Source: Casimicrobiaceae bacterium
GTDB taxonomy: Bacteria > Pseudomonadota > Gammaproteobacteria > Burkholderiales > Casimicrobiaceae
Direction of reading: 5' to 3'
Assembly (NCBI GenBank): GCA_026646885.1
Contig: JAPKHK010000002.1
Span: 238,381-302,380 of the forward strand
Length of the DNA stretch: 64,000 nt
Shown here: positions 56,931-64,000 of the stretch, in pieces
How positions within the stretch are numbered: position 1 is the stretch's first letter
Layout: each line of letters begins with the position of its first letter
Notes under the pieces: generated by a model
Databases searched by the model: none
What the model was told of the DNA's origin: nothing
Seen by the model: only the letters and a program-made list of their open reading frames with translations
Program-made: the position numbers and the translations under genes

Positions 56931-57878
56931 ATGAACTACGATGACTTGAAAGCGTCCCTGGCGGTGGTAGCCGGCCTGGGCTTGGTGCTGGCGGCCACTT
57001 CGCCTGCGGTTGCTCAAGAGAAGCGCTGCACCGCGGGCGGCGTCAAGGTGGAGTGCCCGACCCAGAGCGACGCGGCCGTCAAAAAAGCGGCTGAATCTTT
57101 TGGCAAGGAAGCGTCCGATTTCGAAAAGGGCAAGGGCGGCAGCACCTACGGCGTCGCGCCTTTCGATTACCTCACCGGTGTGGGCAAACGCGCCAACAGT
57201 GACGTCAAAACCTACAAAACCGAAAGCGGTTACGGCGAGGCCAAGGGATCGTACAAGACCGAGCTTTGGGATAGGGTGAAGAAGCCCGCGCCCGGTGCCG
57301 ACGTGTACGACCAATGGGTGCACAACTGGTCGCCCAAGTTTGATGCCACGTTGGTGCGCGGGACCGACCCCAACCACGGCAAGACCTATTACTACTCCTA
57401 CTGCGTTGCTTGCCACGGCTGGATGATGCACGGCGACGGGCCCAGTGCCGTTGAACTCAACCCGCGGCCCAGAACGCTCACTCGCGGCGATTACATGAAC
57501 AAGAAGACCAACCTCGAGCTGTTCGCCGTGATCAAAGGTGGCGGCGAGGCGGTGTCTCTGTCCTCCTCGATGCCGGCCTGGGGCAATGTGCTGCAGGACC
57601 AGGACATCTGGAACATCGTCGCCTTCATTCGTGCCATGCAAGACGTCAACCCGCCGAAGTCGGTGGCCGAGTATTTGGGACCGAAGTCCACCTTCAAGCC
57701 CATCAAGGGCGACGTCGATCCGCTCAACGCCTCGGCGAGCGCGGAATTCAAGGAGACCCAGGAAACCATCGAATCCGACATGGCTGGCCGCGGGGGCGCG
57801 ATTCTCGTGGGCGGGGGGTTCGTGGAAGGGGGCAATCGCCTCAAGCCTGCGGACATCAAGCTCAAGGGCAGCCACTGA
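56931..57878 (+). CDS. Periplasmic monoheme cytochrome c, partner of the NosZ-like protein
   Basis: 315 aa. Signal peptide ending SPAVAQEK, a Lys/Tyr-rich N-terminal region of about 130 aa without known domain, then a cytochrome c domain with YCVACHGWMMHGDG and distal-Met region SSMPAWGNVL. Gene order suggests it donates electrons to the NosZ-like CuA site. The 221-base gap after it holds no gene. Confidence 0.8.
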   Translation: MNYDDLKASLAVVAGLGLVLAATSPAVAQEKRCTAGGVKVECPTQSDAAVKKAAESFGKEASDFEKGKGGSTYGVAPFDYLTGVGKRANSDVKTYKTESGYGEAKGSYKTELWDRVKKPAPGADVYDQWVHNWSPKFDATLVRGTDPNHGKTYYYSYCVACHGWMMHGDGPSAVELNPRPRTLTRGDYMNKKTNLELFAVIKGGGEAVSLSSSMPAWGNVLQDQDIWNIVAFIRAMQDVNPPKSVAEYLGPKSTFKPIKGDVDPLNASASAEFKETQETIESDMAGRGGAILVGGGFVEGGNRLKPADIKLKGSH

Positions 57879-58098
57879 TCAGATCTTATCGGCGCCCTTT
57901 CTGCTGAGCCAGTCTCTGGCGAGGCGGTCTAGGGCGGCTACCGAAGTTGAGCGCGTCGCGGGCGCAATTTGCCCCCGGCGCGTCTCTTTTTTGTGCCGGC
58001 GCGGCCTGCTGGCTCTCCGTCGGGGTGGTTTCCGCCGGACAAGCGGCGTAAACTTCTGCGGCGCGCTATTTTTCGACTGCTTTCAAGCTTTCCGTCCC

Positions 58099-59907
58099 AT
58101 GTCATCTGCGGCCCTTCTTGTCGGATCTTCCCCGGCGCAAACCCAGCCCTATCCGTCCCTGCCGCGACGCATTCTGCTCGCTTTGGATTCCTCGGATCAC
58201 GCCAACGCAGGCATGCGGCTGGGCGTCGAACTGGCGGGATTCACCCAAGATGCGATGGTCACCGGGCTGCATGTTTATGCCGCCAAGCTGCACGACATGC
58301 GTTTTCGGCAGATGGAAGGGGGCTTGCCCGAACAGTTCCGTGAGGAAGAAGAGCTGGAGCGCCAGCGAGTCGTCCATGACGATTTGATCACGCGCGGCCT
58401 GTCGATCATCAGCGACGCCTATCTAGATCAAGCCGAGGCGGCCTGCCGGGCAGCAGGGGTTTCATACCGCCGTTGCTCGCGTGAAGGCAAGAACTATCGG
58501 GAACTCGCCTCCGAGGCCAACGTCGGTGACTACGATCTTCTGATCATGGGCGCCATGGGTCTAGGCGCCACGCAAGCGCATCAGATTGGCACGGTGTGCC
58601 GGCGCGTGGCCCGCCGTGCCGCCGTCGATACCCTGATCGTCAAGGAGCCGGGGCGCGCGCTCAGCGAGGGCCCCATCGTCGTGGCGGTCGATGGCTCGCC
58701 TAAGAGCTACGGTGGCCTGCTCACCGGCCTGGCTCTGGCGCGGCACTGGCAAGTACCCGTCAAGGTGGTTGCGGCATTCGACCCTTATTATCACTACGTC
58801 GCCTTCAATCGCATTGCCGGCGTGCTTTCCGAACAGGCCGGCAAGGTGTTCCGCTTCAAGGAGCAGGAAAAGCTGCATGAGGAAATCATCGACTCCGGGC
58901 TCGCGCGCATCTACCAAGGGCACCTGGAGGTGGCGCAAGCCATTGCTCAAGAGTACGGTCAGCCCATAGAGACCGAGCTCTTGTCGGGGAAACCCCACGA
59001 CGCCATCGCCAAGTATCTGCGCCGGGTCCAGCCGACCTTGCTGATCATTGGCCGGCTCGGCATCCACGCCGACGACGAGCTCGATCTTGGCGGCAACGCC
59101 GAACATCTGATCGAGACTTCCCCTTGCGCGCTGTGGCTGAGCGCCCGCGAGCATCAGCCGGCGGTGGATGTCATCGGCGCGGTCACCACTTCCTGGACTC
59201 GCGAGGCGGAGAGCAAAATGGAGCGAGTGCCTTCCTTCGTCCGACCCATGGCCCGCCTGGCCATCCTGCGGTTTGCGCAAGAGCGCGGACACACCGTGAT
59301 TACCCAGAAGATCGTGGAAGAGGCCACCGCGGCTTTGATGCCGGGCCATGCCGAGGCCGCGATGGGTGAAATCGTCGCCGCGCACCAGGCTGGCGAACTC
59401 GGTTCGACTGATCGCGCGGGTGCCGCGCCGCGCTGGTCGCCGGACGCCACGGCCTTGTTGCGGGAGGTCGAAGATCTGGCGGTGCGCGGCAATCTCAGCA
59501 TGCGCGCGGAGAAGAGGGCGCGCGAAGAGAAGAGCGCCACCGTTGAAGCGGCGCACCTGCGCCACTTTCTTGCCGCCGCGCCGCACCCGGTTGCCCCCGA
59601 GCCTGCCGCCACGCCATTCAACTGGCACGCCGCCGCGCTGGCGCGCTTGATGCGCGTGCCTGAAGGTTTCATGCGCGAGGGTGCCAAGCGCAGCATCGAG
59701 CGCCATGCCCAAGCGCAGGGGCAGACCGAGATTACGCTGGATGTGGCGGAGTCCGGACTGAAACTCGCGCGCCAAGCCATGGAAGAGCGCATGCGCGAAC
59801 AAGAAGGCGGCGCGCCGGCCGCAGGCGGCAAGTGCCCCTTCGCGCAAAGGCAGAAGCAGACCCCCGGTCCCGCGGGCGGCGAGGGCGGACATGGCGATCT
59901 CGCCTAA
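58099..59907 (+). CDS. Tandem universal-stress domains fused to two PCP_red-like domains
   Basis: 602 aa, cytosolic. Two Usp-like domains (RRILLALDSSDHANAG ... LLIMGAMGLGATQ; GPIVVAVDGSPKSYG ... LLIIGRLGIHAD). Then two copies of a helical segment with the pattern W-x3-A-x3-L-x-x-V-P-x-F-(V/M)-R, as in the C-terminal PCP_red domain of light-independent protochlorophyllide reductase BchB (ESKMERVPSFVRPMAR; ALARLMRVPEGFMREGAK). A C-terminal GGKCPFAQ tail has a lone Cys. Overlaps the radical SAM gene by 17 bases, so it likely works with it. The combination is unfamiliar to me. Confidence 0.75.
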   Translation: MSSAALLVGSSPAQTQPYPSLPRRILLALDSSDHANAGMRLGVELAGFTQDAMVTGLHVYAAKLHDMRFRQMEGGLPEQFREEEELERQRVVHDDLITRGLSIISDAYLDQAEAACRAAGVSYRRCSREGKNYRELASEANVGDYDLLIMGAMGLGATQAHQIGTVCRRVARRAAVDTLIVKEPGRALSEGPIVVAVDGSPKSYGGLLTGLALARHWQVPVKVVAAFDPYYHYVAFNRIAGVLSEQAGKVFRFKEQEKLHEEIIDSGLARIYQGHLEVAQAIAQEYGQPIETELLSGKPHDAIAKYLRRVQPTLLIIGRLGIHADDELDLGGNAEHLIETSPCALWLSAREHQPAVDVIGAVTTSWTREAESKMERVPSFVRPMARLAILRFAQERGHTVITQKIVEEATAALMPGHAEAAMGEIVAAHQAGELGSTDRAGAAPRWSPDATALLREVEDLAVRGNLSMRAEKRAREEKSATVEAAHLRHFLAAAPHPVAPEPAATPFNWHAAALARLMRVPEGFMREGAKRSIERHAQAQGQTEITLDVAESGLKLARQAMEERMREQEGGAPAAGGKCPFAQRQKQTPGPAGGEGGHGDLA

Positions 59908-62008
59908 GGGCCAGCCGGAGCAGAGCCCGCTCTACCTGCTGGCTGTCAATCTCACTGAGCGCTGCAATCTCGCCTGCGCGCACTGCTACATGGACGCGCG
60001 CACGCTGCGCAACGGTGCGGCCGACGAGCTGCACCGAGAGGAAGTCCTGCGGCTGCTTGAGGCAATCGCGCAGCGCAGCCGCGAAACCATGGTGGTGCTC
60101 ACTGGGGGCGAGCCGCTCCTGCGCGGCGATCTCGAAGATTTCATCGCTCATGGTCACGGCCTCGGCCTGGCCATGGTGGTCGGCAGCAATGGCCTGGGCC
60201 TAAGCGCCGCGAGGGTGCGCGCGCTCAAGGCAGCGGGCGCGATGGGCGTGGGCATCAGCCTCGATTCCCTCGATCCTGAACGCCACGACGCGTTTCGCGG
60301 CGTGCCTGGTGCTTGGGCCAGGACCCTAGAGGGCATAGAGGCCTGCAAGCGTGAGGGCCTACCCTTCCAAATCCACTTCTCTGTGACTGAAGGCAATGCC
60401 GGCGAAGTGCCAGAGATGATCGATTTTGCCCGCGCGGTGGGCGCGCGCGTACTCAATGTCTTCTTCCTGGTATGCACCGGTCGCGGCGAAAAGATGTCCG
60501 ATATCACGCCGGCAAGCTACGAGAGAGTGTTGGAGCAGCTCGTCGCCGCGCAGGAGCGAAGCGCCGATCTGCTCATCCGCGCACGCTGTGCGCCGCATTT
60601 CAAGCGCATTGCCTATCAGCGCGATCCGGCCTCGTCGCTCACGCGGGCTGCGGGCTATGAAGGCGGGGGTTGCCTTGCGGGCATTCACTACGCGCGCATC
60701 ACCCCCAAAGGTGAAGTGACCGCTTGCCCCTATATTCCTCTGGCCGAGGGCAGCATCCGGGATCGCGATTTCTGGGAGATTTGGGACGGTTCGGAGCGCT
60801 TTCAGACGCTGCGTCACCCCCGGCTCGAGGGCAAATGCGGCGTCTGCGAGTATCGCCAGCTATGCGGTGGCTGCCGGGCGCGGCCATTGGCGCAAGGCGA
60901 AGGCATTTGGGCCGCCGACTCCTGGTGCGGATTCACGCCGCGACAAACCGCGGTGATCGAGCCTTTGCGCGAAACCGCGGGCGCCGTCGCCTGGAGTGGC
61001 GAAGCGCTGGCCCGCCTGGAGCGAGTGCCGTCTTTTCTGCGCAAGATGGTCAAGAACCGCGCCGAGTGTTATGTGCAGGAACTGGGCCTCGCCGAGGTCG
61101 GCGCGGAGCATCTAGCGGCCTTGGCGGCCAAGCGTTTTGGCGAAGCAGGCCCGCCGCGCCCCGGCAAGGGTGCCGTCGACGCAATGCCTCCGGTCCTACG
61201 AGCGCAGCCGGAATCACTCGCTGGTGCGCTGCCCTGGAGCGAGGAGGCGCTAGCGCGCTTGACCGCGCTGCCTGGGTTCCTGCAAGACGGTGTGCGCGCC
61301 GTCGCGGAAGAAGTCGCGCGGGCCGAAGGGCGGCTGGAGGTCAACGTCAAGCTTTTCGAGCGCCTTACCGAAGACGCCGCAAAGGAACGCAGCCTAGCTT
61401 GGCAGACTGCCGCCGAAGCGCGTCTGGCCGAGTTCCTGGCGAGCAAAAGCACGGCCGTGCGGGTATTTGTCGCCAGCGCCATGGAAGAAGCCGCCGAGGA
61501 GTTTGCGCGGCGTCGCCGTGCACTGGAGGTGACACCGGATGATGCCGTCGCCGCCATCGAACGCCTTACCGGCGGAGTTGACTGGGACCCCCAGGCATTG
61601 GCGCGGGTGCTAGCCGCGCCTGACTTCATTCGGGCCGGAATCAAGAAAGCCGCGGAGTTCAATGCGCGACGGGAAGGTCTGGCGCGTATTGGTCCGGAGG
61701 ATCTGACCCGTTTTCGCAACCGCGCGATGCTTCGCGCGGTACAGCGTATGAAGGGCTTCGGCCTGCGCGAACTGAGTTTCGATGCCTACCAGATCGCCCG
61801 CGCCCGGGTGCCCCGTCTCAAGGATAACCCCGAAGCCGACAAACGTTTTGCGGCGATCCGCGATTTCGTGGCGCGGCGGCCCCAACCCGGCGACCTGCTG
61901 GGCGCGGAATTGCTGGAGAAAATGCGTGCCGAACTGGGCAACGCCCCGGCCGGGAGCAAAAATGCGGGAGCGGGGCCCAAGACGGTGGGAAGCGATGAGG
62001 CAGTTTGA
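59891..62008 (+). CDS. Radical SAM/SPASM protein with C-terminal PCP_red-like repeats
   Basis: 705 aa. N-terminal radical SAM domain with C-x3-C-x2-C (ERCNLACAHCYM), VLTGGEPLLRGD, and a SPASM region (KCGVCEYRQLCGGCRAR, DSWC) like AhbD heme synthase and NirJ. From about residue 370 on are at least three PCP_red-like units (WSGEALARLERVPSFLRKM, WSEEALARLTALPGFLQDG, WDPQALARVLAAPDFIRAG). Flanked by a PCP_red/Usp gene and a HemY-like gene, so a tetrapyrrole-modifying role, possibly for a cofactor of the nearby reductases, is plausible. Overlaps the next gene by 14 bases. Confidence 0.82.
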   Translation: MAISPKGQPEQSPLYLLAVNLTERCNLACAHCYMDARTLRNGAADELHREEVLRLLEAIAQRSRETMVVLTGGEPLLRGDLEDFIAHGHGLGLAMVVGSNGLGLSAARVRALKAAGAMGVGISLDSLDPERHDAFRGVPGAWARTLEGIEACKREGLPFQIHFSVTEGNAGEVPEMIDFARAVGARVLNVFFLVCTGRGEKMSDITPASYERVLEQLVAAQERSADLLIRARCAPHFKRIAYQRDPASSLTRAAGYEGGGCLAGIHYARITPKGEVTACPYIPLAEGSIRDRDFWEIWDGSERFQTLRHPRLEGKCGVCEYRQLCGGCRARPLAQGEGIWAADSWCGFTPRQTAVIEPLRETAGAVAWSGEALARLERVPSFLRKMVKNRAECYVQELGLAEVGAEHLAALAAKRFGEAGPPRPGKGAVDAMPPVLRAQPESLAGALPWSEEALARLTALPGFLQDGVRAVAEEVARAEGRLEVNVKLFERLTEDAAKERSLAWQTAAEARLAEFLASKSTAVRVFVASAMEEAAEEFARRRRALEVTPDDAVAAIERLTGGVDWDPQALARVLAAPDFIRAGIKKAAEFNARREGLARIGPEDLTRFRNRAMLRAVQRMKGFGLRELSFDAYQIARARVPRLKDNPEADKRFAAIRDFVARRPQPGDLLGAELLEKMRAELGNAPAGSKNAGAGPKTVGSDEAV

Positions 62009-63422
62009 CGTTTTGATCGCTGGCGGCGGCATTTCGGGCTTGGCCGCGGGTTGGTGGCTGGCGCGCAGCGGGCTTGCTGTGGCGGTCTGGGAGGCGGCGG
62101 CGCGCCCCGGTGGCAAGATCGAAAGCACGCGCGTGAATGGTTACCTCACCGAACGCGCCGCTTCCATGGTGTTGAATTTTCGCCCGGAGGTAACGGAACT
62201 CATTGCTGCCGCGGGGCTTGAGGCCCTGAAAACGCGGCGGCGGCAGGAGGCCGAAGAGCGGCGCTACCTGTTGCGCCAGCGGCGCCTACTGGCGCTGCCA
62301 ATGAAACCCGCTGCGTTGCTGGTCTCGCCGCTTTGGAGCCTGTCGGGCAAGCTGAGACTCTTGGCCGAGCCTTTCATCGGTTCGAGCGCTCGACCCGATG
62401 AATCGGTCAGCGAGTTCATCACCCGCCGGCTCGGACGCGAAGTTCTGGAGAAAGCGATCGAACCTTTCATAGCCGGCACCTTGGCCGGGGATGCCGATGC
62501 CACCTGCGCCAATGCCGCCCTGCCGCGGCTGACGGCCTTGGAACGTCGCTACGGCAGCCTCACCGCCGGCATCATCGCCAACCGCCTATCGCGGCGGCGC
62601 ACCGCGGCCAGTACCGAGGTCTTTTCTTTCCTGGGAGGCATGAATGCACTGGTGGACCGGCTGGCAGCACATCCGAATCTTGAACTGAGGACGCAATGCA
62701 GGGTCGAGGAATTGGTGCGCGAAGGCGCGGGCTGGCGCGTCGGCGGCAGTGGGCCGCAAGGCGAATGCCGTGGCACAGCGAGCCAGGTGATTTTGTCCAC
62801 GCCTGCGCCGGACGCGGCGAAGCTGCTCGATGAGCACGATATCGAATTGGCGGCGCTGCTGCGCGGCATCTCTTATGCGCCGCTCGCGATCGTGCACACC
62901 GGCTTTGCCCGCGATGCCGTGGAACACTCGCTGGAGGGAACCGGATTTCTCGCGCCCAAGGCCGAAAGCGCGGTGCTGACCGGCAACCTGTGGATGAGCA
63001 GCCTGTTTCCGGATCGGGCGCCGGACGGCAAGGTTCTAGTCACGTCTTACCTCGGGGGCGCGCGCTTTCCAGGCGCCAGCGATTGGAGTGACGAGCGGCT
63101 TCTCGCTGAAACCCTGGGCACCCTGCGTCCGCTGCTGGGGTTGCGAGCGGTACCGGAGATGCAACGCATCGAGCGGCATGCGGCAGCGCTGCCGCTTTAT
63201 CACGGCGCCTATCAGCGGCGTTTGCGGGCCATCGAAGAGCGCCTGACGAACCTTCCCGGCTTGCACCTCGAAGCCAACTACCGCGGTGGTGTGGCGGTGC
63301 GCGATCGCCTCGCCCGCGGGCACGCACTGGCGCAGAAAATCCTCGCGGCACAGCCCTTTGCGGGGCGCCGCGCCGAGACGCCGGCTGGAACGCCCGGCGC
63401 GGTCGTTGCCGAATCGACCTGA
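61995..63422 (+). CDS. Protoporphyrinogen oxidase-like flavoprotein (HemY/HemG superfamily)
   Basis: 475 aa. N-terminal Rossmann FAD motif (VLIAGGGISGLAAGWWLARSG, EAAARPGGKIES), substrate region FLGGMNALVDRLA and the C-terminal FAD signature (LHLEANYRGGVAVRDRLARG). Oxidises protoporphyrinogen or coproporphyrinogen in known members. The ATG at 61995 lies inside the radical SAM gene, indicating coupling. A function in a special heme pathway fits, but the housekeeping enzyme cannot be excluded. Confidence 0.85.
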   Translation: MRQFDVLIAGGGISGLAAGWWLARSGLAVAVWEAAARPGGKIESTRVNGYLTERAASMVLNFRPEVTELIAAAGLEALKTRRRQEAEERRYLLRQRRLLALPMKPAALLVSPLWSLSGKLRLLAEPFIGSSARPDESVSEFITRRLGREVLEKAIEPFIAGTLAGDADATCANAALPRLTALERRYGSLTAGIIANRLSRRRTAASTEVFSFLGGMNALVDRLAAHPNLELRTQCRVEELVREGAGWRVGGSGPQGECRGTASQVILSTPAPDAAKLLDEHDIELAALLRGISYAPLAIVHTGFARDAVEHSLEGTGFLAPKAESAVLTGNLWMSSLFPDRAPDGKVLVTSYLGGARFPGASDWSDERLLAETLGTLRPLLGLRAVPEMQRIERHAAALPLYHGAYQRRLRAIEERLTNLPGLHLEANYRGGVAVRDRLARGHALAQKILAAQPFAGRRAETPAGTPGAVVAEST

Positions 63423-63519
63423 GTCCGCCCGCCGCCGCCGGCTCTCGCGGCCACGCCCGGCAAGGGCAAACGAGTGAAGCCAGGTTGTCGGAAACTGGCC
63501 GAGCCAGCAATGTGCACGG

Positions 63520-64000
63520 CTATTTCGCGGGCGCCGGTGCTTCGGCAAGCTGCTCCATACCCAGCAGTAGGCTGTGCACCAGGTCTTCTTCGAGATCGAT
63601 GATCTTCTTCGCGCGGTTGGTGCGGGCGAAATAGGCGCGCTGGGCGCGGTCTTTGTCACCGATAGTGAGGATATAGGGCAGAGATTGCCCTTCCTGCTGC
63701 ACTACGATCTGCAGGCGCGGATTGGCCAGACCAAAGGGCGCAAGATCGCCGGGATTTTCGTCGGCGAAGGCTTTCACGGTGCCGTTGCGCACCGCGTACA
63801 GCAGCTCCAACACTTTGGTCATGGAAGCTTGGCCAGGCACCGGTTCGAGCATGTTCCAGCGGCCTCGATCCTGTTCCACCACCACCTTGGGTGCGTCACG
63901 CTTGAGAATTTCCAAGCGCCGCATCTTGACTGGATCGAAGTCGAGGATAGTCTTGTCGCGCAGCGCATAGGCGTCTTTGCCGGCCTCCTTCTTGAGGTCG
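63520..64000 (-). CDS. DUF4340 protein, truncated at window edge
   Basis: The frame stays open to the window end, so the N-terminus is missing; 160 codons are visible. Segments GRWNMLEPV, FGLANPRLQIVV and LTIGDKDRAQRAYFAR fit DUF4340 proteins, which often accompany ABC-type gliding/GldG-like transport systems. An internal ATG at 63924 is unlikely to be the start. Convergent with the HemY-like gene. Confidence 0.75.
   Translation of the reverse strand, partial: DLKKEAGKDAYALRDKTILDFDPVKMRRLEILKRDAPKVVVEQDRGRWNMLEPVPGQASMTKVLELLYAVRNGTVKAFADENPGDLAPFGLANPRLQIVVQQEGQSLPYILTIGDKDRAQRAYFARTNRAKKIIDLEEDLVHSLLLGMEQLAEAPAPAK

Overview
The window looks like chromosomal DNA of a GC-rich denitrifying betaproteobacterium, most likely from the Rhodocyclales/Nitrosomonadales. 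The reasons are a cytochrome cd1 (nirS) denitrification locus with a full heme d1 set, an AST arginine-succinylase operon with split AruF/AruG subunits, a Dnr-type regulator, and an IPTL-CTERM protein. This is inferred from gene content only. I see no rRNA, tRNA, CRISPR array, insertion sequence or phage gene.

Layout. (1) 1-9.2 kb: arginine succinyltransferase pathway (astC partial, aruF, aruG, astD, astB, then astE), interrupted by a convergent CBS-GGDEF-EAL gene. (2) 9.6-21.6 kb: a probable extracellular-fibre locus. Two secreted repeat proteins built on a curlin-like S-x5-Q-x-G-x2-N unit flank a CsgG-like lipoprotein fused to a DUF4384 domain, with small secreted proteins and a DUF2807 protein. 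An ECF sigma factor, a membrane anti-sigma-like protein and a secreted caspase-like protein follow. A convergent operon encodes an SH3 lipoprotein, a second caspase-like protein, an OmpA-domain protein and an HELAH metallopeptidase-like protein. (3) 21.9-25.2 kb: glpK, an AI-2E-type permease and a Dnr-like regulator. (4) 25.4-43.2 kb: denitrification, with two nirS paralogs, nirT, heme and copper proteins, nirI, nirC-F-DL-G-H-J-N, hemerythrin, DUF2249, an NnrS-like membrane protein and cysG. (5) 43.3-63.4 kb: an unusual respiratory region. It holds a cytochrome b C-terminal half carrying a c-heme, twin streptogramin-lyase-like propellers, many c-type cytochromes, three tiny membrane proteins, a cytochrome bd subunit I relative with no CydB, a divergent NosZ-like protein, a Usp/PCP_red fusion, a radical SAM/SPASM protein with PCP_red-like repeats and a HemY-like oxidase. 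(6) The right edge has a partial DUF4340 gene.

Regulation ties regions 4 and 5 together. Five TTGAY-N4-RTCAA boxes lie before dnr/nirS1, nirS2, the hemerythrin gene, the bd-like cytochrome operon and the NosZ-like gene. Three have a -10-like hexamer at class II FNR spacing. NirS makes NO, the HemY/NirJ/siroheme enzymes make cofactors, and the Dnr-linked bd-like/NosZ-like/cytochrome c region is the best candidate for a previously uncharacterised terminal branch reducing NO, N2O or O2. No canonical norCB or nosZ-nosDFY is present in the window. The second candidate for a new system is the curlin-like/CsgG/caspase locus.
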